DNA from: Truepera sp. bin119
GTDB taxonomy: Bacteria > Deinococcota > Deinococci > Deinococcales > Trueperaceae
Assembly (NCBI GenBank): GCA_002239005.1
Contig: MPNL01000030.1
Coordinates: 1 to 40,371, forward strand
Length of the DNA: 40,371 bases
Direction of reading: 5' to 3'
The notes beneath the pieces were generated by a model. It ran no database searches, had not been told where the DNA came from, and saw only the letters and a list, made by a program, of their open reading frames with translations. Made by a program: the position numbers and the translations under genes. Numbering within the stretch: position 1 is the first letter of the stretch; each line of letters opens with the position of its first letter. Shown in pieces: positions 9,452 to 20,116 of this stretch.

Positions 9452-9660
9452 CTAGACGTAGTCCCAGGGGGTCTTGCCCTGGGCGTCCAGGGCGGTCGCG
9501 TCTGCCCCGGCCTCGAGTAGGGCTGTAATGGTTGCGCGTCTGAAGCCGTACTTAGCTACCCAGTGCCGGGGGTCCGGCCGTATTCGTCTCGGGCATTCAC
9601 ATCGGCCCCGGCGTCCATCAGGGCTGTGCCGATGGTGAAAAATGCGGTTGTACATAGCTG
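9452..9660 (-). pseudogene. Frameshifted ankyrin-repeat remnant
   Basis: On the minus strand one frame encodes TIGTALMDAGADVNARDEYG and ends at a TAG. After a shift the next frame continues with TITALLEAGADATALDAQGK and TPWDYV, then a stop. TPWDY also occurs at the end of the ankyrin array at 7481-8281, so this is the C-terminal repeat of a related gene in opposite orientation. It has a frameshift and no start. It is the third ankyrin relic or gene within 2.2 kb. Confidence 0.7.
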
Positions 9661-9700
9661 CACCGTTCCCGGCAGTCGCCCCCTCTCAGGGCCACCGTTC

Positions 9701-9709
9701 TGCTATACT
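9701..9709 (+). promoter_or_regulatory. Extended -10 promoter of metG leader
   Basis: TGC followed by TATACT (9704-9709) matches an extended -10 element, which does not need a strong -35, and none is seen. Transcription would start near 9716, giving a leader of about 110 nt before metG. An ATG (9717) lies 7 nt after the box, so transcription could start at a leader ORF. Confidence 0.6.
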
Positions 9710-9716
9710 CCTGGCA

Positions 9717-9758
9717 ATGGACTGCCGAATGATTCATCCTAGCCCTATACCTGGCTGA
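9717..9758 (+). CDS. Possible 13-aa leader peptide of metG
   Basis: An ATG 7 nt after the -10 box opens a 13-codon frame, MDCRMIHPSPIPG. Its TGA stop (9756-9758) lies inside the first hairpin of the leader (9755-9774). A second, terminator-like hairpin follows. The geometry resembles transcription attenuation, in which ribosome position decides between RNA folds. The peptide has only one internal Met, so methionine sensing is weakly supported. It may instead be a chance ORF. Confidence 0.3.
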   Translation: MDCRMIHPSPIPG

Positions 9759-9774
9759 GCGACCGCACGCTCAG
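9755..9774 (+). promoter_or_regulatory. First hairpin of metG leader
   Basis: Perfect 7-bp stem CTGAGCG / CGCTCAG with a six-base loop. It overlaps the stop codon of the possible leader peptide and precedes the terminator-like hairpin by 7 nt. Confidence 0.5.
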
Positions 9775-9781
9775 GCCGAAC

Positions 9782-9815
9782 GGGGCGCCGCGCAATCACG
9801 GCGCCCCCTTATTTT
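9782..9815 (+). terminator. Terminator-like hairpin just before metG
   Basis: Perfect 9-bp G/C stem GGGGCGCCG (9782-9790) / CGGCGCCCC (9799-9807), with an eight-base loop and the T-rich run CTTATTTT. The metG ribosome binding site GGAGG (9816-9820) follows at once. Placed between the promoter at 9701 and metG, it would act as an attenuator. No T-box signature is visible. Confidence 0.6.
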
Positions 9816-9826
9816 GGAGGAGAGCT

Positions 9827-11785
<1,959 letters not shown>

Positions 11786-11906
11786 CGCCGGCCAGGCCAA
11801 GCCCCGTTGAGCCACCGGTACCTGTGAAGATTCGCGAACCCACACGCCTCTGGGGCGATATGCTCGACCTGACGCCCGTCGGCGAGGCGGCAGAGCGGAT
11901 CGCCGG

Positions 11907-14102
11907 TTAACCGTCCAGCACGGCCAGTGCGCACTTGAGTTGCAGATAGGTGTAGCGCCCCTCGAAGGTCTCGAAAAGTAGCCGCAGGCGGCTGCGAGCT
12001 GCGGGCGGCAGGGTCTCGCGGGCCCGCTCGATCTCCTCGACCTGATCCGGTCCCAGGCCACCCGCCTCCTCAGGGGTCAGCTCGCCGCGCCGTACCAACT
12101 CCGAGAGATGACCCTCGACGGTACGCAGCTTGAGGTTGCGCTCCCGGGCGATCGCCTCGAGTGGGACGCCCACCAGAAACAGCTCGAGGGTCCGCTCCGC
12201 TGAGTCAGAGTGATCGTCCGTGGAGGCCGGGAAGGGAGGCCGGTCGGACCCCGCCGGGACCGGAGCGGCCCTGGGCTCCTCGCCCAAGTGATCCAGGACC
12301 TTTTCGAGGAAGGTAGCCCCGTAACGCTCGAGCTTGGCCTCCCCCACCCCGGAGATGCCGGAGAGTTGCCGGAGGTTGCGAGGTCTAGCCCTGGCCATCT
12401 GGCGCAGGGTGGCATCGTGGAAGATGATGTAGGAGGGCACCCCCTGCCCACGGGCCAACTCGCTGCGGAGGTCACGGAGTGCCTCGAACAGATCCCGTTC
12501 GCCCTCGCTAAGATCTGTCAGAGCGGCAGGCGACCTCCCGTCCTTCCCAGACCTAGTGACGATCGGGTCGCGACGCAGAAGCACGGTGGCTTCCCCCCTG
12601 AGCACAGCGGCACTCCTGCCGCTGAGCTTCAGCGAGCCGTGCCCGGCGGCGTCGGTGGTGAGATAGCCGGCCGCCACCAACTGCCGGGCGACCGATCGCC
12701 ACTGGCGCCCGTCAAGTTCACCGCCGACGCCGAAGGTGGTGAGCCGATCGTGGCCGAAGCGGGTCATCCGCGGGGTCTCTTTGCCGAGCAGCAGGTCGAC
12801 CAAGTGGCTAGCGCCGAAGCGCTGGCCGGTACGGTACACCGCCGACAGGAACTTCTGGGCGGCGACCGTCCCGTCCCAGGTGGCGACCGGGGTGAGGCAG
12901 GTGTCGCAGTTCCCGCACGGCTGCTCGAGCGTCTCGCCGAAGTAGGCCAGCAGCACCTGTCGGCGGCAGCGGGGAGACTCGCAGTAACCTAGGAGGGCGT
13001 CCAGCTTCTGCCGGGTGATGCGCTTATGCGCATCATCAGCGTCGGAGCTCTCGAGCAGCCGGCGCAGCGCCACGACATCGGCGAGGCCGTAGGTCATGAA
13101 GGCGCTAGCGGGAAGACCGTCGCGGCCCGCCCGCCCCGTCTCCTGGTAGTACCCTTCGAGGCTGCGGGGGAGGTCGAGGTGGACCACGAAGCGGACATTG
13201 GGTTTGTCGATCCCCATACCGAAGGCGATGGTGGCGACGACCACCAGACCCTCTTCCCGGAGGAATCTCTCCTGGTTCTGCCTCCGCGTCGCACTGTCGA
13301 GGCCGGCGTGGTAGGGGATGACCGGGAGACCTCTCTCCCTAAGCCAAGCGGCAGTGTTGTCGACGCTGCGGCGCGAGAGGCAGTAGACGATACCGGCATC
13401 TCCCTGGTGTTCGCTCCGGTAGAAGTGGAGCAGCTGCTGGCGGGCGCTCCGCTTCTCCACCAGCCGGTAGCAGATGTTGGGGCGGTCGAAGCTCGTCAGG
13501 AAGCGCTCGGCGCGCTGGAGGCGGAGCTTTTCAACGATCTCGCTCCTAGTCCTCTCGTCGGCGGTGGCCGTCAGGGCGATGCGGGGGACCCCAGGGTAGC
13601 GCTCGGCCAGCACCCCGAGCCCCAGGTACTCGGGGCGGAAGTCGTGGCCCCACTGCGAGACGCAGTGAGCCTCGTCGATGGCGAAGAGCGCAAGGTCGCA
13701 CCCGTCCAAGAGGGTCAGGCACCGCTCGGTAAGGAGCCGCTCTGGAGCCACGTAGAGCAGGTCGAGGTGGCCGTCGAGAAGCGCCTGCTCCACGCGCCGC
13801 ACCTCCGCCAGACCGAGCGTCGAGTTGAGGTAGGCGGCCTGCACCCCAAACTGCTTGAGGGCGTCCACCTGATCCTTCATGAGCGCGATCAGAGGCGAGA
13901 CCACCACCCCCACACCCGGTCTCATCAGGGCCGGGAGCTGGTAGCAGAGCGACTTTCCCCCGCCCGTCGGCATCAGTATCAAGGCGTCTCCGCCGGCGCT
14001 CACGTGGTCGACGATGGCGGCCTGCCGGTTGCGGAAGGTGTCATAGCCGAACACGCTCCAGAGCAAGCGCTCCGCCTGGTCGAGTCCGGGGGCTCCCTGC
14101 AC
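11907..14102 (-). CDS. recQ: ATP-dependent DNA helicase RecQ
   Basis: A 3'-5' superfamily 2 helicase of about 731 residues acting in recombinational repair and fork restart. Walker A is MPTGGGKS (near residues 44-51), the DEAH box is DEAHC near 142, and the later motifs include [20 protein letters not shown]. The zinc-binding RQC region shows [12 protein letters not shown] and CGNCDTC near 380-405, followed by a winged helix. An HRDC domain follows near 540-620 ([32 protein letters not shown]). The C-terminal 110 residues hold a helix-turn-helix ([20 protein letters not shown]). I chose the GTG at 14102: the open frame continues to 14252, but the added 50 residues are Arg/Ser-rich and unlike RecQ. 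It ends 121 bp from metG, convergently. Its upstream region is shared with the riboflavin riboswitch. Confidence 0.93.
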   Translation of the reverse strand: MQGAPGLDQAERLLWSVFGYDTFRNRQAAIVDHVSAGGDALILMPTGGGKSLCYQLPALMRPGVGVVVSPLIALMKDQVDALKQFGVQAAYLNSTLGLAEVRRVEQALLDGHLDLLYVAPERLLTERCLTLLDGCDLALFAIDEAHCVSQWGHDFRPEYLGLGVLAERYPGVPRIALTATADERTRSEIVEKLRLQRAERFLTSFDRPNICYRLVEKRSARQQLLHFYRSEHQGDAGIVYCLSRRSVDNTAAWLRERGLPVIPYHAGLDSATRRQNQERFLREEGLVVVATIAFGMGIDKPNVRFVVHLDLPRSLEGYYQETGRAGRDGLPASAFMTYGLADVVALRRLLESSDADDAHKRITRQKLDALLGYCESPRCRRQVLLAYFGETLEQPCGNCDTCLTPVATWDGTVAAQKFLSAVYRTGQRFGASHLVDLLLGKETPRMTRFGHDRLTTFGVGGELDGRQWRSVARQLVAAGYLTTDAAGHGSLKLSGRSAAVLRGEATVLLRRDPIVTRSGKDGRSPAALTDLSEGERDLFEALRDLRSELARGQGVPSYIIFHDATLRQMARARPRNLRQLSGISGVGEAKLERYGATFLEKVLDHLGEEPRAAPVPAGSDRPPFPASTDDHSDSAERTLELFLVGVPLEAIARERNLKLRTVEGHLSELVRRGELTPEEAGGLGPDQVEEIERARETLPPAARSRLRLLFETFEGRYTYLQLKCALAVLDG

Positions 14103-14394
14103 CGCTAGCCGACCGCTCTCACCAGGGGCCCCAGAGCGCCGTCGGTGCCGACGCCACCAAGATCGACCCCGGCCAACCCGACAAGGACGGGGCCGACTCG
14201 CACTGCGCAGCGACCGGGGCGCCGCTCGCACTCCCTGCCCACAAGCCTCCATGCTACCCCGGAGCCTGGACCCTGACCATCAGAGATCCTGCCAGGGCCT
14301 GAGGGCTCGACCGGGACATTCGGCCTACAGTCCTGACCTTCACAATCCGTAATACTTAGGGTTAAGCGGACGCCTGCCGTCCGTTACAACCGAG

Positions 14395-14545
14395 CATCCT
14401 TCGGGGCAGGGTGGAATTCCCGACCGGCGGTGAGGCGCGAGTGGACCGAATGTGTCCGCCCGCGACCGAGTCCGCGAAGTCGCTGCAGCGACCCGAGCCG
14501 GTGAGAGACCGGCACCGACGGTGACAGTCCGGATAAGAGAAGGAG
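14395..14545 (+). ncRNA. FMN riboswitch (RFN element)
   Basis: The RFN core is recognisable: CCTTCGGGGCAGGGTGGAAT at its 5' end (14398 on), CCCGACCGGCGGT, the variable arm to about 14485, GCGACCCGAGCCGGTGAGAG, then CACCGACGGTGACAGTCCGG and GATAAGAGAAGGAGG. It lies directly upstream of ribD-ribE-ribBA. FMN binding would shut off the operon. The element ends in a GGAGG (14542-14546), so ribosome-binding-site sequestration is possible, although the likely ribD start is 80 bp further on. A weak -10 (AATACT, 14351-14356) precedes it. Confidence 0.95.
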
Positions 14546-14625
14546 GTGAGGCTCGGCGCGGTGCCATGCGACCGCTCCGCGCTCAGATCCGTGAGCAGAC
14601 GCCGCAACAGTCCGCAGGGCCACTC

Positions 14626-15792
14626 ATGAGCCGGAGTGAGCACGAGGTCTTCATGGAGCAGGCCCTCAGTCTGGCCGAGCGGGGCCGGGGCACGACCGCC
14701 CCGAACCCGATGGTCGGCTGCCTCCTCGTGAAGGGTGGTCAGATCGTAGGCGAGGGCTGGCACCGGCGCGCCGGCGAGGCTCACGCGGAGATTCGCGCCT
14801 TGGCGGCGGCCGGCGAGGCCGCCCGCGGCGCCACCGTCTATGTCACCCTCGAACCTTGCAACCATCATGGTCGCACCCCCCCCTGCACCGAGGCGCTGAT
14901 CCGCGCCAGCGTCGACCGGGTGGTGGTGGCTGCCCTCGACCCCAACCCGAGGGTCGACGGCGCGGGCGTGCGCCAGCTCACCGAGGCGGGCATCGAGGTG
15001 GTCACCGGAGTCCTCCAAGCCGAGGCGGAGAGGCAGAACCAGGTATTCCGAACCGTCCAGCTCAAGCGGCGCCCGTTCGTGCTTTACAAGACGGCCATGA
15101 CCTTAGACGGCAAGATCGCCACCCGCACCGGCCGATCCCGTTGGATCACCGGCGAAGCTGCCCGTGCCCGGGTCCAGGAGTGGCGGAGTGAATTCGAGGC
15201 CGTGGCGGTCGGGATCAACACCCTGCTCCTCGACGATCCGCTGCTCACAGCACGGGTCGAAGGGGGCCGCACCCCTATCAAGGTGATCTTCGACTCACTG
15301 GCGCGCACCCCGCCGGCCGCGCGCCTGTTCGAACCCGACGCGAGCGGCGTTGCCGCCCGGGTCGTCATCTTCGTCACAGCCGCAGCGGCTCAGGAGCGGG
15401 TCGATGCGCTCAGAGGCCGGGGGGCCGAGGTGACCGAGGTGGCCGCAGTCCAGGGGCGACCGGAGATCAGCTCCGCCCTGAACCGGCTGCGCGAGCGCGG
15501 TGTGAGCAGCCTCCTACTCGAGGGGGGCGGGACCCTCGCCTGGTCGTTCTTCGAGGCCGACGCCGTCGACCGGGTAGCCTGGTTCATCGGGCCTAAGCTG
15601 CTCGGCGGTGCCGGCGCCAGCCCCCTCAGCGGCCTCGGCGTAACCAATCTAGAGGCGGCTATCCGGCTCGACATCGAGGCGACCGAGATCCTGGCTGAAG
15701 ATCTGCTCATCACCGGCCGGGTGAAGCGCACCCGGCCGGAGGGAAGCGGGAGGGTAGCTGGCGAGGTGGAGCATGTTCACGGGCATCGTTGA
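14626..15792 (+). CDS. ribD: Bifunctional pyrimidine deaminase/reductase RibD
   Basis: Carries out the second and third steps of riboflavin synthesis: deamination of the GTP-derived pyrimidine, then NADPH-dependent reduction of its ribosyl group. The 388-residue protein has a cytidine-deaminase-like zinc domain (HAEIRAL near 50, PCNHHGRTPPC near 78-88, with His/Cys ligands and catalytic Glu) and a reductase domain from about residue 145 (KTAMTLDGKIATRTGRSRWI, LLLEGGGTLAWSFF). I start it at ATG 14626, where the family-like EVFMEQALSLAERG begins. The frame is open upstream to 14452 through riboswitch sequence, and ATG 14566 is an alternative. It overlaps ribE by 20 bp and is controlled by the FMN riboswitch. 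Confidence 0.95.
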   Translation: MSRSEHEVFMEQALSLAERGRGTTAPNPMVGCLLVKGGQIVGEGWHRRAGEAHAEIRALAAAGEAARGATVYVTLEPCNHHGRTPPCTEALIRASVDRVVVAALDPNPRVDGAGVRQLTEAGIEVVTGVLQAEAERQNQVFRTVQLKRRPFVLYKTAMTLDGKIATRTGRSRWITGEAARARVQEWRSEFEAVAVGINTLLLDDPLLTARVEGGRTPIKVIFDSLARTPPAARLFEPDASGVAARVVIFVTAAAAQERVDALRGRGAEVTEVAAVQGRPEISSALNRLRERGVSSLLLEGGGTLAWSFFEADAVDRVAWFIGPKLLGGAGASPLSGLGVTNLEAAIRLDIEATEILAEDLLITGRVKRTRPEGSGRVAGEVEHVHGHR

Positions 15793-16417
15793 GGGGGTCG
15801 GTAGCGTCCGTTCGGCCGAACCGACGGGTGGTGACCTGCGGGTCCGCATCGAAGCGAGAGGGGTCGTCGAGGGGCTCAAGCCGGGCGATTCAGTAGCGGT
15901 CTCCGGCTGCTGCCTCACCGCCGTAACGGTCTCCGATACCGGCTTCGAGGCGGAACTCTCACAGGAGACCGTCGCCAAGACAGCACCCCGCTGGCACGAG
16001 GGGGCCCGCGTCAACTTGGAGCGGGCCATACGGCTAGGCGACCGGCTCGGCGGCCATATCGTCACCGGCCATGTCGAGGGGGTCGGCAGCGTCCTCGATA
16101 TCCGCCGCGACCCCGGTGCCTTCGTGGTAGCGGTGCGGGCACCGGAGGCGCTGGCCCGCTATCTTGTCCCCAAAGGGAGCGTCACGGTGGACGGGGTGAG
16201 TCTCACCGTCGTGGATGTGGGAGGTCCTGCAGGATCCCGTTCCGAACTGAGTGCTGAGGAGTTCACCCTGTGGCTCGTGCCCCACACCCTCGAGCTGACC
16301 ACGCTGGGCGATCTCAGATCCGGCTCTCTGGTCAACCTCGAGGCCGACCCGCTGGCCAAGTACCTAGAGAGGCTTACCCTGATGAGGGAGGGATCCCATG
16401 CCGGGCAAGGCAACTGA
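15773..16417 (+). CDS. ribE: Riboflavin synthase alpha subunit
   Basis: Dismutates two 6,7-dimethyl-8-ribityllumazine molecules to riboflavin and a pyrimidine. The 214-residue protein shows the two lumazine-binding repeats of the family: [14 protein letters not shown] at the N-terminus and [16 protein letters not shown] at about 88-103, with a [20 protein letters not shown] stretch in the second half. The start overlaps the last 20 bp of ribD and has a GAGGTGGA ribosome binding site. Its own end overlaps ribBA by 20 bp, so the three genes are translationally coupled. Its substrate is normally made by lumazine synthase (RibH), which is not encoded next to this operon. Confidence 0.97.
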   Translation: MFTGIVEGVGSVRSAEPTGGDLRVRIEARGVVEGLKPGDSVAVSGCCLTAVTVSDTGFEAELSQETVAKTAPRWHEGARVNLERAIRLGDRLGGHIVTGHVEGVGSVLDIRRDPGAFVVAVRAPEALARYLVPKGSVTVDGVSLTVVDVGGPAGSRSELSAEEFTLWLVPHTLELTTLGDLRSGSLVNLEADPLAKYLERLTLMREGSHAGQGN

Positions 16418-17627
16418 ACCCGATATCGCCCCGGTCGAGACCATCATCGGTGACCTCCGGCAAGGCAGGGCGGTCATCATCGTGGACGACGAGGACCGGG
16501 AGAACGAAGGGGACATCGTCGTCGCGGCCGAGCACGCCGACGCCGAAAAGATCGCCTTCACCATCCGCTATACCGGCGGGGTGGTCTGTCTGGCAATGAG
16601 CAACGCCCTGGCCGACCACCTCGCGCTCCCGCCGATGGTAGAGCACAACACCGCCCGACGTTCGACCGCCTACACCGTCTCCATTGAGGCGCGCGAGGGG
16701 ATCGACACCGGCATCAGCGCCAAGGACCGCGCCACCACCATCCGGGCCACCGTGCGCGACGGCGCCACCGCCGACGAACTCGCCCGGCCAGGCCACGTCT
16801 TCCCCTTGCGTGCTCGCGACGGCGGCGTCCTGAGACGCGCCGGACATACTGAGGCTGCGGTCGACCTGTGCCGCTTAGCGGGACTCAAACCTGCGGCTGC
16901 CATCTCCGAACTTATGCACGACGACGGCACCATGATGCGGCTGTCCGCCATCCTCAAGTTCGCCCGGGAGCACAGCCTGCACGTAGGCACCATCGCCGAC
17001 CTGATCGCCTACCGGCTCGATTCGGACGGCTTCGTGAAGCACACCGGCTCCGCCCTCCTGCCCACCCCCTGGGCCGAGTTCAGAGTCCATGGCTACAAGG
17101 ACGAACTGAACGACAACGAGCACCTCGCTCTGACGCTCGGCGACATCTCCGACGGGGCGCCGGTGCTGGTGCGAATGCACTCCGAGTGCCTCACCGGCGA
17201 CGCACTCCACAGCCTCCGCTGCGACTGCGGCTTCCAGCGCGACGCTGCGCTCAAGGCGATCGCGGACCAGGGTCGTGGGGTGCTCGTCTACCTGCGCCAG
17301 GAGGGACGGGGGATCGGCTTGCTGAATAAGATCAGGGCCTACGGCCTCCAGGATGATGGGGTCGACACCGTCGAGGCGAACCGCAAACTCGGCTTTCCGG
17401 CCGACCTGCGCGACTACGGCATCGGCGCCCAGATTCTCTACGACCTCAGCGCAAAGAAGCTCAGGCTCCTGACCAACAACCCCCGCAAGGTGGCCGCTCT
17501 CCAGGGGTACGGTATCGAGATCGTCGAGAGGGTACCCCTCCACGCAGGTGAGAATCTCTACAACGAGAGGTATCTGGCGACGAAGCGGGAGAAACTAGGG
17601 CATCTGGGAGCTGACCAAAGCTCCTGA
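16398..17627 (+). CDS. ribBA: Bifunctional DHBP synthase / GTP cyclohydrolase II
   Basis: Supplies both branch precursors of riboflavin. The N-terminal half (about 1-205) is 3,4-dihydroxy-2-butanone-4-phosphate synthase, with the acidic [10 protein letters not shown] loop and the [20 protein letters not shown] and HTEAAVDL segments. The C-terminal half is GTP cyclohydrolase II, with the zinc ligands [25 protein letters not shown], and [20 protein letters not shown]. All catalytic motifs look intact, so both activities are expected. It has 409 residues, a usual length. The ATG 16398 lies inside the ribE end and has a GAGGGAGG ribosome binding site. It is the last gene of the riboswitch-controlled operon; a short gap separates it from an SDR gene. 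Confidence 0.97.
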   Translation: MPGKATEPDIAPVETIIGDLRQGRAVIIVDDEDRENEGDIVVAAEHADAEKIAFTIRYTGGVVCLAMSNALADHLALPPMVEHNTARRSTAYTVSIEAREGIDTGISAKDRATTIRATVRDGATADELARPGHVFPLRARDGGVLRRAGHTEAAVDLCRLAGLKPAAAISELMHDDGTMMRLSAILKFAREHSLHVGTIADLIAYRLDSDGFVKHTGSALLPTPWAEFRVHGYKDELNDNEHLALTLGDISDGAPVLVRMHSECLTGDALHSLRCDCGFQRDAALKAIADQGRGVLVYLRQEGRGIGLLNKIRAYGLQDDGVDTVEANRKLGFPADLRDYGIGAQILYDLSAKKLRLLTNNPRKVAALQGYGIEIVERVPLHAGENLYNERYLATKREKLGHLGADQSS

Positions 17628-17683
17628 CACAGCCCGCAGCCGACCCTTGGCGCCCTAATAGCTCGGCAAGGAGTAGTCTCTAA

Positions 17684-18541
17684 GTGGCAGCAGTATCGGG
17701 AGAGGAAACAGTCGTCAAGGGCACCAGATTAGCGGGAAAGGTCGCCATCGTGACCGGTGGTGGGAGCAGCGGTGAACTGGTCGGCACCGGACAGGCCGCC
17801 GCCATCCTGTTCGCCCGGCAGGGTGCCAGGGTGCTGGTGGTCGACCGCGACTCCGCCAACGCCGGGGAGACGGTGGCGACCATCGAAGCCGAGGGCGGGC
17901 AGGCATCGCTACTCGAGGCCGATGTTACCGACAGCGAGGCCTGTCAAGCGATGGCCGACTCGGTCGTGGCTCGCTACGGAGCCCTGAACATCCTGTTCAA
18001 CAACGTCGGCCTTGGGGGGCCCCGGGCCACGGTCGTCGAGGTCGACGAGGAGGCCTGGGACCAGACGCTGAAGGCCAACCTGAAGAGCACAATGCTGGCC
18101 AGCAAGTACGCCATTCCGAAGATGATCGAGGCGGGCGGGGGCTCCATTATCAACATCGCATCGGTCGACGGCATTCGCGCGGGCGTCTGGGAGAATGTCC
18201 CTTATGCCGCCGCCAAGGGGGCTATCGTCAATCTGACCTCCCACATGGCGGTCCACCACGGGCGGGACAACATCCGGGTCAACAGCATAGCCCCCGGCAT
18301 GATCCACGCACCATTCGTGAGCTCGATCCCACCTCAACTCCGCGAACTTCGCCGTCGGGGTTCGCCGCTCGGTATCGAGGGGACAGCCTGGGATGTCGCC
18401 TGGGCCGGGGTGTTCTTCGCCAGCGACGAGTCTCGCTACATCTCCGGCGTAACCATGGCCGTCGACGGCGGCCTGCTCGCCGCCACCCCCCTTTCGATGC
18501 GCTTTCACCTCGGCTTCGGCGAGGGTCGGGGCCAGCAATAA
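17684..18541 (+). CDS. SDR-family oxidoreductase
   Basis: A 285-residue NAD(P)-dependent short-chain dehydrogenase. The dinucleotide fold shows TGGGSSGELVGTGQA near 24-38, a longer glycine loop than the usual TGxxxGIG, followed by the acidic VVDRDS that favours NAD. NNVG replaces the usual NNAG near residue 105. The catalytic residues are a Ser in INIASVDG and the Y-A-A-A-K pair (PYAAAKGAIV). The extended glycine loop belongs to a recognised subgroup of SDRs with diverse hydroxy-acid and cyclic alcohol substrates, so the substrate cannot be named. The GTG 17684 start has GGAG 10 nt upstream and is 56 bp after ribBA, so read-through from the riboflavin operon is possible but not evident. Confidence 0.92.
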   Translation: MAAVSGEETVVKGTRLAGKVAIVTGGGSSGELVGTGQAAAILFARQGARVLVVDRDSANAGETVATIEAEGGQASLLEADVTDSEACQAMADSVVARYGALNILFNNVGLGGPRATVVEVDEEAWDQTLKANLKSTMLASKYAIPKMIEAGGGSIINIASVDGIRAGVWENVPYAAAKGAIVNLTSHMAVHHGRDNIRVNSIAPGMIHAPFVSSIPPQLRELRRRGSPLGIEGTAWDVAWAGVFFASDESRYISGVTMAVDGGLLAATPLSMRFHLGFGEGRGQQ

Positions 18542-18729
18542 TTCCTAGGAAGGCGTCGGTGGCCGTTCGACCCTAGAAGCGAATCCTTTGAACCTCACCG
18601 GCCGGGCAGCGAGGGTCGCGACCGCGCCGCAGAACAGTGCCGCTCCTCACAACCGACCTTGGCGCTCTCCCGGCCGGGAGCTGATCCTGGGTTAAGGAGA
18701 GAGTTCCCCAGAGTCGGGGCCGGCCGACC

Positions 18730-20058
18730 TCACTTGGGGAGCAGCGCCTCGGTCAGCAGCGCCTGGGGGTCGATCTCCCCCATCTCAAGCTGGTACTCGT
18801 AGGCGCGCGCCAGCACCGCGGAGAAGTTCCTTTCGTCGGGCGCGCTAGGCTCATCGGCGTGCCGGAACCCCGCCGCGACCAGATGCCTCCCCTTCAGGGC
18901 CGGCTCCAGTTCAGCCCGGGGCAGCGGTTCAAACAGCCGGGAGACGGCCGGGGTGGTGGGGCCGTGCGCTCGGTGCAGAGTCCGCAGGTCGGCAAGGTAC
19001 ACCCCGAGGGCCACCTGAAAGCGCCTCCTCTCCGCATCGGTGGGGAAGCGCCCCAAGGCCGCCATCCTGAACGGGATGCCGTGGTGACGGGTGACGACCT
19101 CAAGGCTGGTCGAGAGTGCCCGGTCCAACTTCAAGCGACGGGCAATCAATCGAACCTGCCGGGCTCCGACCTCCTCATGATCCGGGTAGCAGTGCCAGGG
19201 CCCGCGCGAACTCGATCGGGCGCTCACAACTTTGCCTATGTCGTGGAACAAAGCGTGCCAGCGGTGTGATGGAGGGGACTCGCCGATCACCCTGGCAATA
19301 TGCTCGAGCAGCGAGCCTTCGGGGTGCCGGTCCGGATCGAGACGCAGACCGTCTACCCCCGCCAACTCCGGCACCACCCGGCGCTGAATCAACAGGCCCG
19401 CCCCGTATAGATCGGCAATATAGGCCCCCGCAGCCGGATCCTCGAAGGCCCGGTCGAACTCGGCCACTATCCGCTCGATGCTGACCCGGTCTGGGACCTC
19501 CGCTGCGTAGCGGAGCATCGCCGTGCGCGTGGGTCCATCGATTTCGAGATCGTAGCGGCGGGCGAAGCGGAACCCTCTCAGCACCCGCAGGTAATCCTCG
19601 CGCACCCGGGTCCCGGGATCGCCGACGAAGCGGAGTCGGCGGTAGCGGATGTCACCGACCCCACCGAACGGATCGATCACCCCCCCATCAGGCCGCATCG
19701 CCACCGCGTTAATGGTGAAATCGCGGCGTGAGAGGTCCTCTTCGATCGTAGAGGCAAAGGCCACCGTAGCCCGCCTCCCGTCGGTGCTCAGATCCCGGCG
19801 GAAGGTCGTTACCTCCACAGGCCCGAACCGCGGGTGGATCACTTTCACGGTGCCGTGTCCCTCCCCTACAGGCACCACCGTCCAGCCTCGCGCCGCAACC
19901 AACGAAGACAGCTCCGCTGGCCGCGCGCGGGTCGCTAGGTCGATGTCGCTCGGTTCGAGCCCGAACAGCAGATCCCGGATCGCCCCACCCACTGCGTGAA
20001 CAGCAGGCAGAAAGGCGAAGCCGTTCAGGTGAGCGAGGAGGCGAGCGTGTCGCAGCAT
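18730..20058 (-). CDS. cca: CCA-adding enzyme / poly(A) polymerase family nucleotidyltransferase
   Basis: A class II tRNA nucleotidyltransferase of 442 residues that builds or repairs the 3' CCA end of tRNAs. The polymerase head shows GGAIRDLLFG (near 25), the catalytic DIDLAT pair (near 38), EEDLSRRDFTINAVAMR (near 107-123), and RVREDYLRVLRGFRFARRYD (near 150-170). An HD domain follows (HALFHDIGK near 267), which often adds phosphohydrolase activity. Some bacteria split the work between CC- and A-adding enzymes, so the exact product is uncertain. The ATG at 20058 has a GGAG 9 nt upstream. It lies 58 bp downstream of the PD40 gene on the same strand and is probably the last gene of a gldC-PD40-cca transcript. 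Confidence 0.92.
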   Translation of the reverse strand: MLRHARLLAHLNGFAFLPAVHAVGGAIRDLLFGLEPSDIDLATRARPAELSSLVAARGWTVVPVGEGHGTVKVIHPRFGPVEVTTFRRDLSTDGRRATVAFASTIEEDLSRRDFTINAVAMRPDGGVIDPFGGVGDIRYRRLRFVGDPGTRVREDYLRVLRGFRFARRYDLEIDGPTRTAMLRYAAEVPDRVSIERIVAEFDRAFEDPAAGAYIADLYGAGLLIQRRVVPELAGVDGLRLDPDRHPEGSLLEHIARVIGESPPSHRWHALFHDIGKVVSARSSSRGPWHCYPDHEEVGARQVRLIARRLKLDRALSTSLEVVTRHHGIPFRMAALGRFPTDAERRRFQVALGVYLADLRTLHRAHGPTTPAVSRLFEPLPRAELEPALKGRHLVAAGFRHADEPSAPDERNFSAVLARAYEYQLEMGEIDPQALLTEALLPK

Positions 20059-20116
20059 GCTTCAGATCTCCACAACCCGCGGCACCCACCGAGCGGTGCA
20101 GGTAGACCCCGCAACC

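Noticed and set aside
9782-9826. T-box riboswitch before metG
   Set aside because: The leader is only about 110 nt, with no stem I, no AG-bulge and no TGGNACCGCG-type T-box sequence. Only a terminator-like hairpin is supported.
11824-11910. A 28-codon GTG ORF after metG (ends RIAG)
   Set aside because: It has no ribosome binding site or family and overlaps the end of recQ. It could be a gene remnant but is too short to support.
13026-14108. A 360-codon plus-strand frame opposite recQ
   Set aside because: The minus strand carries an unmistakable RecQ helicase; the antisense translation has no family features and is a high-GC shadow.
18667-18680. Palindrome CTCCCGGCCGGGAG as terminator between the SDR gene and cca
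   Set aside because: It has no loop to spare and no T run on either strand, so it is not a convincing intrinsic terminator.
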